NCBI RefSeq assembly: GCF_000737765.1
Contig: NZ_JPRI01000012.1
Location: 1 to 64,000, forward strand
Reading direction: 5' to 3'
DNA length: 64,000 bases
From: Chryseobacterium vrystaatense
GTDB lineage: Bacteria; Bacteroidota; Bacteroidia; Flavobacteriales; Weeksellaceae
Every line of letters begins with the position of its first letter. Position 1 is the first letter of the stretch. Made by a program: the position numbers and the translations under genes. The notes below the pieces were generated by a model. The model searched no databases and was not told the DNA's origin. It saw only the letters and a list, made by a program, of their open reading frames with translations. Below are positions 17,487 through 26,108 of the stretch, piece after piece.

Positions 17487-17750
17487 TTACCTCCACGAAT
17501 TCATTTCATAGTTTGAAAAGTTCATTTTCATATCTTCTATCCTTTCTTCCAGAGCTTTAAGGCCTATCTGCAGATAGGTTTCCTTCTCGGATTCGTTCAG
17601 GGTGTACATGACATCGAATCCCGGAGCCGGTTTACCAATGGGAACAGATACTGTAATATGGCTGCCCTCTTCATCAATATAATAGTGCCACTCTTTTTTT
17701 TCCAGTATTTTTTTTCCGTTCATTGTTTCAATTGATTTTGAATACATCAT
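17487..17750 (-). CDS. Small hypothetical protein
   Basis: An 87-aa soluble protein with an N-terminal beta hairpin (EWHYYIDEEGSHITVSVPIG) and a C-terminal helix (LKALEERIEDMKMNF). Not recognised. It lies 16 bp upstream of the 17111-17470 gene and 30 bp downstream of the 17781-18455 gene. The start could be the first or second methionine. Confidence 0.6.
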   Translation of the reverse strand: MMYSKSIETMNGKKILEKKEWHYYIDEEGSHITVSVPIGKPAPGFDVMYTLNESEKETYLQIGLKALEERIEDMKMNFSNYEMNSWR

Positions 17751-17780
17751 TTTGTATTAATTTTGGGTGAATCTACTTCC

Positions 17781-18455
17781 TCACGCCTTGTTATAACAAA
17801 CCCCTTCTAAAAACAGCATGTGTCTTCCCGGCTGATATTCTCCACAGGAAAACAGGTAGAATGCATCATTTTTCTTTAGATAATAAATTTCTAACCCCTT
17901 TTCAGAGGTATACTTTTCAATAAAACTATTGATGAAATTGAATTTGCATTCTTTAATAATGGCACCAAAACTCCTATCTCCTATTTTTTTTTTTAATTCT
18001 CTTAATGGATTGTCATAAAAATCACTGAATTTGAACTTTTGATTTCCAATTTCAAAAACTTCTTTTACACCTGCTGCTTCATCTCCATCATATAATTTCT
18101 GCTTAATGATTTCAATGTTTTCCATCATAGCGGGATATAATGAGATTCCCCAAACGGCATCCTGCAACATATTAGCATACTCTGAATCGGCTTCCTCGCC
18201 AAGAAAATTCCTTACGACCATTACAGCCATTGGATATTTTTGATAAGCTTCCTCTTCCGTGTACACTGTATGATCTTCAATTACAGTTTTCTTTATATCC
18301 ATTAACTGATTGTAAAAAGAAATGTTCAGGGAACTATTTGGGAATTGTTCATATTCTTCTTTTGCCTGTGTTAAAGCTTTTTCAACAATTTCACGGTAGT
18401 ACTTTTTGGTTAACCGGTCTTCTAAATCTGTATACATTGGTCTGTTCTTATCCAT
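17781..18455 (-). CDS. Hypothetical protein in immunity-like cluster
   Basis: A 224-aa helical, acidic cytoplasmic protein. Its C-terminal part (about 165-224) ends with LFSCGEYQPGRHMLFLEGVCY. No family recognised. It overlaps the end of the 18448-19089 gene by 8 bp, which indicates coupled translation. Confidence 0.6.
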   Translation of the reverse strand: MDKNRPMYTDLEDRLTKKYYREIVEKALTQAKEEYEQFPNSSLNISFYNQLMDIKKTVIEDHTVYTEEEAYQKYPMAVMVVRNFLGEEADSEYANMLQDAVWGISLYPAMMENIEIIKQKLYDGDEAAGVKEVFEIGNQKFKFSDFYDNPLRELKKKIGDRSFGAIIKECKFNFINSFIEKYTSEKGLEIYYLKKNDAFYLFSCGEYQPGRHMLFLEGVCYNKA

Positions 18456-19089
18456 TGAAACTTTTCTCTGCTTCTTCTATATTATAAGCAATCCGGCTAT
18501 CCTGACCGATCAAAGGTCTAAAAACATCCAGGTATTTCCTCCCTATATTTTTGTCATAATGAACCAGTACGGGAAGCAGCTGGCTGGCCTGGTAATCCCT
18601 TTTGTTTTCCAGGGCAGTTTGCATGGCCTGTTCTATTTGCTTTAAAAGTGGGCTGCAGTCTTTCTGTAAGAGAAAGGCCTTTAGATGAGATTCAAAAAAC
18701 CGGGTGCCATACAGCTCTAAAAATTGCCTGATATAAGGATATAACTCCTGTTCGCTTTTCCCGTTGAATGTTGAAATATATAATGCATCGGTAATCACAT
18801 CATACCCATTGTCTTCATCATGGAGTCTGTGAGGTTCAAAGCTTTCTTTTTCGTCCCATTTTTCGGCAATGAAACGATCAAGGAGTTGAAATCCTTCCGG
18901 TACAGACCATGCGAGTAAAATAAGCATTGCCTGATACGCAATATACCGGTCTTCATGCTGAAGAAGATGTTTTAATTGTTGAACCCGGTCAAAATCTATT
19001 TTTTTAAGGAGCTGTACTTCATTCAAATCGTGGCCTTCGTATCCTTCTTCATTGTAGTAATACAGGAGTTCATGGAATTCGTTATTCAT
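18448..19089 (-). CDS. HEAT-like helical protein, possible immunity protein
   Basis: A 213-aa all-helical protein containing segments such as LKHLLQHEDRYIAYQAMLILLAW that resemble HEAT-type repeats. Several toxin-immunity proteins use HEAT-like folds, which fits the gene neighbourhood, but the assignment is tentative. It is the first gene of the four-gene minus-strand cluster. Upstream lies a dispersed noncoding repeat (19165-19375). Confidence 0.55.
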   Translation of the reverse strand: MNNEFHELLYYYNEEGYEGHDLNEVQLLKKIDFDRVQQLKHLLQHEDRYIAYQAMLILLAWSVPEGFQLLDRFIAEKWDEKESFEPHRLHDEDNGYDVITDALYISTFNGKSEQELYPYIRQFLELYGTRFFESHLKAFLLQKDCSPLLKQIEQAMQTALENKRDYQASQLLPVLVHYDKNIGRKYLDVFRPLIGQDSRIAYNIEEAEKSFNG

Positions 19090-19164
19090 TTCATTAGCTT
19101 TTATATGTGGTTTGAATAGTACCCAAAATATCCAATACCAGATTTTAAAAATACAAACTTTCTT

Positions 19165-19375
19165 TTTACTACATGCTTTTATTTTAAAACACTTGAGTAG
19201 ACTTAAGAAAGTTTAATATCCTACCGCACACAAAAGTTCTTTAGAAGAAAATCAATGATTTTCAAAAAACTTAGGTGTACTTGATATCCGCAAAGCTTGA
19301 AACTTAAAATAACTAAAGCGTTAAAGATCCATTGTGACTTTTACCTCCGTTGAATCTTCGATTTGCATGTAAATA
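19165..19375. repeat. Dispersed ~200-bp noncoding repeat, copy 1
   Basis: This gene-free stretch closely matches 24178-24375 in module B. Shared landmarks are TTTAAAACACTT, CTTAAGAAAGTTTAATATCC, the perfect palindrome GAAAATCA-A-TGATTTTC, TATCCGCAAAGCTT, AATAACTAAAG and a common end TCTTCGATTTG. No open frame is conserved. It may be a structured RNA or a nonautonomous element. Confidence 0.8.
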
Positions 19376-19408
19376 AAATAGCTTAAACAGTTTGATACAT
19401 GATTCAGA

Positions 19409-19810
19409 TTAAACCACCACTACTTCCAGCAAATTAGATATTCCGCCTAAAAAATTAAAAGTAAGATAAAATTTTTCATGTCTTACGATCCTGTATGAAA
19501 TTCCTTTGAAAGATAAAAGCATTTCTCCATCTTCTTCTACAATCTTAGCCGACAATTCAAAATGTCCGGTTTCACTGGGAGCCAATAGATCAGCGGGTAC
19601 ATCATCACCGGTATAGATCGGGGACATAAAAGATCGCTCATAGGGCTCGACCTGCTCATTCTTTGCATTGAAAAACCTTACCGCATTCCTAGCCAATCCA
19701 CCCGTTTCATTATAAAAGTAAAAAGTACGGTCTTTATCGGTATCGTTAGTCATTTCTACATACAGTGTAAATCGGTTTTCTTCAAGGTGGTAAGAAATAG
19801 TCAGTTTCAT
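19409..19810 (-). CDS. Hypothetical beta-sandwich-like protein
   Basis: A 133-aa cytoplasmic protein built of alternating strands (FTLYVEMTNDTDKDRTFYFY; GHFELSAKIVEEDGEMLLSF), suggesting an Ig-like sandwich. No family recognised. It sits alone between the dispersed repeat and the 19905-20432 gene and may be another immunity-type gene. Confidence 0.6.
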   Translation of the reverse strand: MKLTISYHLEENRFTLYVEMTNDTDKDRTFYFYNETGGLARNAVRFFNAKNEQVEPYERSFMSPIYTGDDVPADLLAPSETGHFELSAKIVEEDGEMLLSFKGISYRIVRHEKFYLTFNFLGGISNLLEVVVV

Positions 19811-19904
19811 AGGTTTAGTTTTTTTTACAAGATATAGCGGTTTTTTTGGAGATAAAAATGAGAAACTTCTAAAAACAGAAACTTCGCTTATCTATTTTTA
19901 TGAT

Positions 19905-20432
19905 TTATTTATCTTTAAAATACTCTTCTAGACTCCATTCATCAGTGGGTTCTACATAACGCTCTATTTTTACTGGTGTACCCAAATTATGTAAACGTAA
20001 GCTTTTGTCTTCATCACCTCCATAAAATTTCCATTGGCGTGTATCCGGCGCAATACCCATTTTGGCTATTATTTTTAGATTCCGTTCTATTTCTGCCACT
20101 AAAAAACAATTTGTCAGCTTTTTTGTGCCAGTGCCTGGATTAGGAATAGAAACATAACTTGCCCAAACTGTATGATATTTTTCATGAGTATATTCACTTA
20201 TTTTGAATAAATGACGAGAAGCTGGATATGATGGATTATCTTCATAAAATATATCTGGTTTAGGGTTTATTAATGTAGGTAAACCAAAACCAACAGTAAT
20301 ATCATTCATATAAGATTTTATTTCCTCAGCCAATTGATTATAATTATCAAATTGTCCTTTTTTTCCACCTAAATAGATTGTTTCCTGTTCTTTTTTAAAT
20401 AAAAAATCTAATAATTCTTTAACTGCTTTCAT
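19905..20432 (-). CDS. Hypothetical immunity-like protein with decayed paralogue nearby
   Basis: A 175-aa soluble protein ending in a distinctive block (WKFYGGDEDKSLRLHNLG, then YVEPTDEWSLEEYF). This block is also preserved in the broken gene at 21057-21436, and the DNA after both stop codons is similar too, so the region was duplicated. Tandem duplication and decay of small genes is common in toxin-immunity arrays. No family recognised. Confidence 0.65.
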   Translation of the reverse strand: MKAVKELLDFLFKKEQETIYLGGKKGQFDNYNQLAEEIKSYMNDITVGFGLPTLINPKPDIFYEDNPSYPASRHLFKISEYTHEKYHTVWASYVSIPNPGTGTKKLTNCFLVAEIERNLKIIAKMGIAPDTRQWKFYGGDEDKSLRLHNLGTPVKIERYVEPTDEWSLEEYFKDK

Positions 20433-20560
20433 TGCTATTCTATGCTAAATAAATTATTCATCCAAATATTACTATCTGTTATTTCACAAGTGTGGTTTAA
20501 TATTATCAATCAAACCTACTCAACTAGTTTATTTTTGATTTTTATTTCTGCCATTTTACT

Positions 20561-20974
20561 TTACTCAAAAATATCAGTATAATCTTCCAATCCTTTTATA
20601 AATTCAGTAAAGGAGGACGCTACAAATTCTAATTCCACTTCTGAATAATGTACAAAGATACTTCCGTAATTTGCTTCATCCAAAGACATCGCGAGATATC
20701 CAGTATCTGTTTTGCCAATACTAATATATTTTTCCGGTAAATAATCACTCTTTTTTACTTGAATAGAGTCTCCATATTTTATCGGAAAAAAATAAGAAAG
20801 ATTGATACCGCCATCTGATCCACCAAAATACATGTAATAACTTAATGGAGATCCTCCATTCCATTTTAGCATATGTGCTTTATAATCTTGGGGTAAGGAT
20901 AATCCTATTTCTACTTCAAACTCGTTGAGCTCTTCTTGTGTGATAGGTGTATTTTCTATCTCAAAACTAATCAT
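20561..20974 (-). CDS. SMI1/KNR4 (SUKH) family immunity protein
   Basis: A 137-aa protein with the SUKH pattern: an N-terminal helix (TQEELNEFEVEIGLSLPQDYKAHMLKWNGG), a central hydrophobic strand region with GGSDGGINLSYFF, and a C-terminal FTEFIKGLEDY. SUKH proteins are widespread immunity proteins that bind and block nuclease and other toxins delivered by contact-dependent systems. No cognate toxin is beside it, so it may be an orphan. It supports reading the surrounding small genes as an immunity array. Confidence 0.85.
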   Translation of the reverse strand: MISFEIENTPITQEELNEFEVEIGLSLPQDYKAHMLKWNGGSPLSYYMYFGGSDGGINLSYFFPIKYGDSIQVKKSDYLPEKYISIGKTDTGYLAMSLDEANYGSIFVHYSEVELEFVASSFTEFIKGLEDYTDIFE

Positions 20975-21056
20975 ATTCTTATATTTAGTTAGTTAATCTT
21001 TAAAACGGTTTTTTATTTTTAGAATAGAAGTTCGCTTATGCATTTTTATCATTTAT

Positions 21057-21436
21057 TTATCTTTTAATTACTCTTCTAAACTCCATTCATCAGTGGGTTC
21101 TACATAATGTTCTATTTTTATTGTTCTACCCAAATTATGTAAACGTAAGCTTTTGTCTTCATTGCCTCCAACGAATTTCCATTCTTTAGCATCCGGGTAA
21201 GAACTCTTTTTTGGATGGCTCATAAAAATGATCAGAAAATGGAGAAATTATTTTACCTTTAATATTAAACTCTACTTTGCGTTCAATATCAAAATCGTAC
21301 TGATTTTCACAGTAAATATTCAGCTCTTTTTCTACAAATTCATTATATTTTTTAATATCATCTTTGTCCCTTTGTAAATGAACAGCTATCTGCTCTTTTT
21401 CAAAACCTTATCTAAAAATATTTTGATTTTTTCCAT
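21057..21436 (-). pseudogene. Frameshifted paralogue of the 19905-20432 gene
   Basis: From an ATG at 21436 the frame stops after 16 codons. A second frame continues with EKEQIAVHLQRDKDD and so on, and stops near 21200. A third frame then encodes WKFVGGNEDKSLRLHNLG and YVEPTDEWSLEE before a stop near 21070. The last block is nearly identical to the end of the intact gene at 19905-20432. At least two frameshifts and a premature stop make it nonfunctional. Confidence 0.75.
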
Positions 21437-21666
21437 TGTCTTTCAATATTAAATAATTTATTCAACCAAATATGATTATGTATTGGTTCAGATGTATACA
21501 CTACTGTATGTTTAATCTTCCGCACGGAAAATTAAACCAGCTTCAATAAGATTGTAGAATTTATAGTTATGCCTCAGCAATAATAATTTTATAAAGATAA
21601 TTTTTTTGAGAAAATGCTTTGAAAATAAAAAGGTCACACGATACAACCGTATGATAAGTAAAATTA

Positions 21667-21694
21667 AAAAAACCGCACGAAAGGCTTCGTGCGG
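21667..21694 (-). terminator. Terminator of the DUF5648-like lipoprotein gene
   Basis: CCGCACGAA and TTCGTGCGG form a perfect 9-bp stem with a 4-base loop. On the minus strand it is followed by TTTTTT. It lies about 30 bp after the stop at 21726. Confidence 0.85.
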
Positions 21695-21725
21695 CGTTGA
21701 CAGGACCTAATTGCCCTCTTTTTAT

Positions 21726-22715
21726 TTAAAATGTATAGGTAACATCTTTTCCACGAAATCCAATTAATCTGTTAATCTTTACTATAGAATTTGTAATAAA
21801 TCTATATGAATTAAGGACTTCAACAGATGGTATGTATCTTTGAAGCCCATTATCCACAAAATAAATTTTACCATTAGCACCATCCTGTATTAATCGGGCA
21901 TTGGCGTCTATATTTTCTCCTCTTGGTCCTATATAATCCTCAATATTTACTTTTATAGGCACCATAGCAATGAGCTTTTTGGCAACTTCAGGATCTTCAA
22001 AACGCCTTAATCTGCTTTCAAAAACAACATATACCTGTCCCGTAGCAATATCCTGTAAAGTCTTTCCGTCATGAATCCTCACATCGGTAGCAACCGTATT
22101 GTCTTTTAGGTAAAAAGCAACTCCCTCATATACAAAGTCAAATTTTCCATTTCCCAATTCATTAAAGTCTCTTGTATAAAAGTGAGATTTAGTTTTGTTT
22201 CTAAAATACCTGTAGATTGGAAAACTTCCAGGCTCATCGCTGGGATAACTTTTGCCAATCGTATTGTTTTTTCTCCATCCATTATGTCCGTTGAATTCAC
22301 TCGGATTAGTCGTTAATACATAATCTTCATTAAGTTCATTAAACCAGCCAGTGATTTCCGCACCACCTCCATCTGCTGAACCTAAATACCTGTCCAGGTA
22401 GTAATAGTAGGCTCCAGGCTGAGTGCGCGGCAACATGTCTGTGCGACTATATGGAGAATATAAATGTTTTTTGGTATGATCGCTGTAAAAACCATAAATC
22501 GCATTATTAGGAAATGAATTCTTTAGCCAGATACCAGTTGATGGAAGTTCTGTATCTACATCTCCTTCACCTCTAAAACCTCCTCTAGCTGCCTGTTTCA
22601 AATCTCCATTCATGGCTGATGGGTTGAGCTGATCTCCATTTTGCAGATCATCATTTGTTCCTGAACAACTTGCTAAACCTATAAGACATAATCCTATAAA
22701 GTATATTTTTTTCAT
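21726..22715 (-). CDS. Lipoprotein with DUF5648-like repeats
   Basis: A 329-aa protein with a lipoprotein signal (FIGLCLIGLASC, cysteine 17). After a low-complexity stretch come two DUF5648-like segments marked by IYGFYSDHTKKHLYS and IYRYFRNKTKSHFYTRDFNE ending in YEGVAFYL. These form a beta-propeller-like fold often found on secreted hydrolases and surface proteins. The C-terminal 100 residues hold an IYFVDNGLQRYIPS motif. Probably cell-surface located; ligand unknown. It has its own promoter -7 box and terminator. Confidence 0.75.
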   Translation of the reverse strand: MKKIYFIGLCLIGLASCSGTNDDLQNGDQLNPSAMNGDLKQAARGGFRGEGDVDTELPSTGIWLKNSFPNNAIYGFYSDHTKKHLYSPYSRTDMLPRTQPGAYYYYLDRYLGSADGGGAEITGWFNELNEDYVLTTNPSEFNGHNGWRKNNTIGKSYPSDEPGSFPIYRYFRNKTKSHFYTRDFNELGNGKFDFVYEGVAFYLKDNTVATDVRIHDGKTLQDIATGQVYVVFESRLRRFEDPEVAKKLIAMVPIKVNIEDYIGPRGENIDANARLIQDGANGKIYFVDNGLQRYIPSVEVLNSYRFITNSIVKINRLIGFRGKDVTYTF

Positions 22716-22729
22716 TTAAAAATTTTTTG

Positions 22730-22737
22730 CAAAGATA
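22730..22737 (-). promoter_or_regulatory. Promoter -7 box of the lipoprotein gene
   Basis: On the minus strand TATCTTTG matches TAnnTTTG and lies 14 bp before the ATG at 22715. No TTG was seen at the expected upstream distance, so the promoter may be weak or regulated. Confidence 0.55.
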
Positions 22738-22930
22738 TACTTATTTCACATATTGGTGGTATTTTATTTTAAATTAACAATAATAAGTTTTATTTAAATT
22801 TTTATAGACGAATTAAATAATATTTAACAAATTTACGCTACTTTTTTATCATTATGATAAGTTTCATTTAAACACAGATAAAAAAAACCTTCGCTCGTTA
22901 CCGTACAAATTCTTTCGTATGGCAGCGGGC

Positions 22931-23481
22931 AACATTCAGTCTTAAAGAAAGTGACGATGTCGCTGATGAAGCGCCTGGATAAAAACACGATTCATCGGAT
23001 CATCATAGATTGATTATCTCTTTGCTTCCTAAACTATGCATTGCTTAAATAAGCCTTTGCGTCTATAAAATTTCTACTATTACAGATACCCTAGCTTTTA
23101 TTTTAAACGCAAAGTTTTTATTTCCAGACCGTTCCAGTTTTAAGGAAAGCAAAGAAGGCGACTATGTCGCTGATGAAGGACTGGAGAAAACACACGCTTC
23201 ATCAAATCAATCATAGATTGATTATCTCTTTGCTTCCTAAACTATGCATTGCTTAAATAAACCTTTGCGTCTATTAAAATTTCTACTATTACTTATACCA
23301 TAGCTTTTATTTTAAACGCCAAGTTTTTATTTACAGACCGTTCCAGTTTTAAGCAAAGCAAAGAAGGCGACTATGTCGCTGATGAAGCAACTGGATAAAA
23401 CGCACGCTTCATCGGATCATCATAGATTGATTATCTCTTTGCTTCCTAAACTATGCATTGCTTAAATAAACCTTTGCGTCT
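22931..23481. repeat. Palindromic tandem repeat array B (3 units)
   Basis: Three units of about 205-210 bp with the same nested inverted arms as arrays A and C. Units 2 and 3 run 23105-23272 and 23314-23481. The first unit (about 22931-23064) is degenerate at its left arm (TTAAAGAAAGTGACGATGTC), and the third has point changes such as AAGCAAAGC in the arm. Decay at the edge distal to the 23538 gene suggests the array grows from the gene-proximal side. Confidence 0.9.
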
Positions 23482-23537
23482 ATAAAATTTCTACTCTATT
23501 AATTATTCATTCTTCACTATTCACTATTCATTCATCT

Positions 23538-24059
23538 TCATTTCCCTCTCCTTTCAAGAATCAGGTGCGCTGCATCCAGCATTTTCGTCAGATGAATGTA
23601 CGGACTTACCATATTCCTTTCCGGTACATGATCATAAGCACCCAGTGAGAAATAGATCATCCCGGACATAAAATAATCAAACTCTTCGATGCTGTATTCC
23701 TGGAATGCTTTTTTAAAGACTAACAAAGGGTTATGGTATTCCTTCTCCGAAAGCAGTCCCAGAAGTAATGGAAAACCATTTTCGAGCTGAATATTAACTC
23801 GCCTCTTCTTTTTCGTCAATGTGATGAGGTAACCTGCACGGACAAACGACTGCATCGACTCGCGAAAGAGAAAGATGACAGATGGATCTTCTTTTATCCA
23901 TGTATTTTTCTTTACCGCGTAATTCATAATACTGTTTAATTTCTCTTTGGATGCTGCCAGATCATTGAGCTGAAAAAATGTCTCCATCAGCTTTAGCCCG
24001 GAGTGTTTTTTGCCCACTGCCCCCAACCGGGACCGAAATGCTGTTCTATTCTTTTTCAT
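23538..24059 (-). CDS. Unrecognised 173-aa module protein, copy B
   Basis: Full-length homologue of the proteins at 385-921 and 50188-50715; most residues are identical apart from a variable patch near residues 82-92 (KKKRRVNIQLENG). Helical, basic N terminus, no export signal. It reads towards array B. The leader from the start codon outwards (GTTTGTATTTTTATAAAG on the plus strand) is identical to copy A, followed in B and C by a hairpin ACCTGT/ACAGGT. Function unknown. Confidence 0.85.
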   Translation of the reverse strand: MKKNRTAFRSRLGAVGKKHSGLKLMETFFQLNDLAASKEKLNSIMNYAVKKNTWIKEDPSVIFLFRESMQSFVRAGYLITLTKKKRRVNIQLENGFPLLLGLLSEKEYHNPLLVFKKAFQEYSIEEFDYFMSGMIYFSLGAYDHVPERNMVSPYIHLTKMLDAAHLILERRGK

Positions 24060-24177
24060 GAGTTTGTATTTTTATAAAGTAATTCTATAAGGACGGGGTT
24101 ATTGTTTTTATTGGTAGACCTGTTTAAACATTTACAGGTTACCAATTCTTTAAGCACAATGATATTCATACAATCTA

Positions 24178-24375
24178 TCATTTTAAAACACTTTAGATCA
24201 CTTAAGAAAGTTTAATATCCTACTTCATCAATAAGTTCACTCCAGAAGAAAATCAATGATTTTCAAAGCTTGTACGTACTTCGTATCCGCAAAGCTTAAA
24301 ACTTATAATAACTAAAGTGTTCAAAAACTTTTGTGACTTTTAATTCCGTTAAATCTTCGATTTGTGGTTAGATAA
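24178..24375. repeat. Dispersed ~200-bp noncoding repeat, copy 2
   Basis: Second copy of the element at 19165-19375, inserted between the module B protein gene and the structured RNA. Modules A and C lack it, though module C keeps the bordering text TTTAAAACACTTTAA. This suggests insertion at, or deletion from, that point. Confidence 0.8.
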
Positions 24376-24482
24376 AACCCTATAAAAGAGTGACCATACA
24401 ACCTTTTGTTCCTTCTACCTCCATTGAATATTCAATTTTTGTTTTACATAATAGTTTAAACAAACGTAGTTGTAAAAAGCAA

Positions 24483-24873
24483 GGAAGTCCTGCCAGTGCT
24501 GAACTTCCCGCCCATACAAGACAAAAATAAATTATGATAAACTTTGTGTTTTTCTGAAAGCCCGAAGGCCGCAATGGATTGTACACCCCATTGTAACGCG
24601 TCATGATACTTTATGCGGTAAAGCGGGCTTAGAAAATGAGAATTGTAGAAAAGCAGAACGGCATGAAATAAAAACGGCATGGGACTCTACAATATCCATT
24701 CTGAGGTACTGGTATACCTTACACACAGATAAGAGAGAACCCACGCCTAGGTCGTGAGCTTCCTGCTTATCATCTCGTGTGTTAAAAATTACCAGTTTTC
24801 AGAATGAGACTCTAAGCAATAGCTTCTAATATTCGTTGAAGTATCGCAAAATTACTTTAATAAGTAATCTTTT
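24483..24873 (+). ncRNA. Candidate structured RNA element, copy B
   Basis: Homologue of the element at 1125-1524. The variable stem here is ATTCTGA (24698-24704) with TCAGAAT (24799-24805). The distal stem is ACACAC with GTGTGT, replacing GTATAC/GTATAC of copy A. Near the 5' side AACGC pairs with GCGGT where copies A and C have AACAT with ATGTT. The 3' end is ATTACTT-TAAT-AAGTAAT followed by CTTTT, which differs in sequence from copy A but is again a hairpin with a T run. These paired changes support a functional RNA fold. Confidence 0.7.
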
Positions 24874-24948
24874 CCAAATATATATAAAAAACCAAATGTA
24901 AACCAAATGGATTACAATAATTTTTATCAAATATTCTAAAATTGTTAA

Positions 24949-25197
24949 ATGAGCAGCCTTAGTAATGACGATATTGAACTTAGAAATCAGATAACTCAAA
25001 GATTAATTGATCTGAGAAAGTCTACCGGATTAAATCAAAGTGATTTCGCCAAACTTCATGATATTGATAGACAACAAGTAAACAGATGGGAAAGTTTTGA
25101 AAGTGAACGAGGTGTTACTATTTATACTATAAAAAAAGTTTGTACACTTTTAAGAATCACATTACAAGATTTTTTTAATGATCCTTTATTTAAATAA
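24949..25197 (+). CDS. XRE-family helix-turn-helix protein, module B
   Basis: An 82-aa protein, nearly all one Cro/C1-type HTH domain: RLIDLRKSTGLNQSDFAKLH, then DRQQVNRWES, then a last helix VCTLLRITLQDFF. It follows the structured RNA by 75 bp. It differs greatly in sequence from the HTH proteins of modules A and C, in contrast to the conserved RNA. Likely a DNA-binding repressor or an antitoxin-like partner; target unknown. Confidence 0.85.
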   Translation: MSSLSNDDIELRNQITQRLIDLRKSTGLNQSDFAKLHDIDRQQVNRWESFESERGVTIYTIKKVCTLLRITLQDFFNDPLFK

Positions 25198-25331
25198 ATA
25201 CTGACGAGAGTTGGAATTTTTTTATGCACAAATTGTCGAAGATTCGACGAATATCTTTATTTGAAATCTTTGAGAAATTCCATGAAAATACTGATTGAAA
25301 TTTTAGAATGTCTTTTATTTTTGACATGCTC

Positions 25332-25355
25332 CCGCACGAATCCTTCGTGTGGTTT
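25332..25355. terminator. Terminator-like inverted repeat
   Basis: CCGCACGAA and TTCGTGTGG form a 9-bp stem with one G-T pair and a TCC loop, followed only by GGTTTC-like sequence, so termination is uncertain. It resembles the terminator at 21667-21694. The rest of 25197-25497 holds no gene. Confidence 0.4.
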
Positions 25356-25411
25356 CAATATTACAAATCAAACATTCTAAAAACACTATCCAAAAAAGTA
25401 TATAAGTTATA

Positions 25412-25454
25412 AAATAAAGGCTCAGATTATAAAATCCAAGCCTTAATTTTTGTT
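25412..25454. terminator. Bidirectional terminator
   Basis: AAGGCT and AGCCTT bracket an AT-rich loop, with ATTTTTG on the plus side and TTTATTTTAT on the minus side. It lies about 45 bp after the minus-strand gene ending at 25497. Confidence 0.65.
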
Positions 25455-25496
25455 GATTCCCTTAACGGCATCATTTCTTTTTCACAGTGCTGATTA

Positions 25497-25907
25497 TTAA
25501 TCCAGCTTAAAAAAGAAATACACTACCGCTGCCCATTCTTTTTTGATGCCTTTGGCATAGCCAATCGTGCTGCGACTGCTGCTTTCTACCGTTCCATCGT
25601 CTTTGATGTAGCCAATGGTGGAACGGCTGCTGTTTTCTACAGTGCCGTCTTTTTTAACGTAACCTACCGTAGAACGGCTTTTGTTTTCTATGGTCCCATC
25701 GCTTTTGATGTAACCGATGGTCGAGCGGCTTTTATTTTCAATCGTTCCGTCTGACTTGATATAACCGACGGTAGAACGGCTGCTGTTTTCAATGGTTCCG
25801 TCCGATTTGATGTAACCCTTTGTACTGCGGCTTCCCGACTCTATCGTCTGAGCACTTGCCATGCAAAGCCCTAAAAGAAGGCAAGAAATGATTCCTATTT
25901 TTTTCAT
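25497..25907 (-). CDS. Exported short-tandem-repeat protein
   Basis: A 136-aa protein with a signal peptide (IISCLLLGLCMASAQ, cleavage near residue 20) and then six perfect or near-perfect repeats of about 17 residues with the core SRSTIGYIKSDGTIEN. It ends with a hydrophobic tail AAVVYFFFKLD. Each repeat is predicted as a beta hairpin, so the protein may form a small beta-solenoid or propeller blade set. Role unknown; the repeats could vary in number by slippage. No sorting domain is present. Confidence 0.75.
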   Translation of the reverse strand: MKKIGIISCLLLGLCMASAQTIESGSRSTKGYIKSDGTIENSSRSTVGYIKSDGTIENKSRSTIGYIKSDGTIENKSRSTVGYVKKDGTVENSSRSTIGYIKDDGTVESSSRSTIGYAKGIKKEWAAVVYFFFKLD

Positions 25908-25975
25908 GATTTTAAAATATTAATGAGGTTATTATTTTTAGTTTTTGATGTCTTAAAAATATTGATTAGTTTCTT

Positions 25976-26014
25976 AAGAATAGCACCACTTACCAACAAG
26001 TGGCGCTGTTTTTT
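25976..26014 (-). terminator. Hairpin after the 920-aa RCC1 gene
   Basis: AGCACCACTT and AAGTGGCGCT form a stem with a 6-base loop. A T run follows on the plus strand; on the minus strand ATTCTTAA follows. A very similar hairpin (33472-33505) lies after the 1062-aa RCC1 gene, so it is probably a shared 3' element of these transcripts. Confidence 0.55.
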
Positions 26015-26108
26015 AATGTATGTATTATGAGTATTTACTTTGGTACATTCTCCTTAAAAAAACAGGATGATCAGAATTTTAAATTTCCATCAATCTGGCT
26101 TTTACAAT

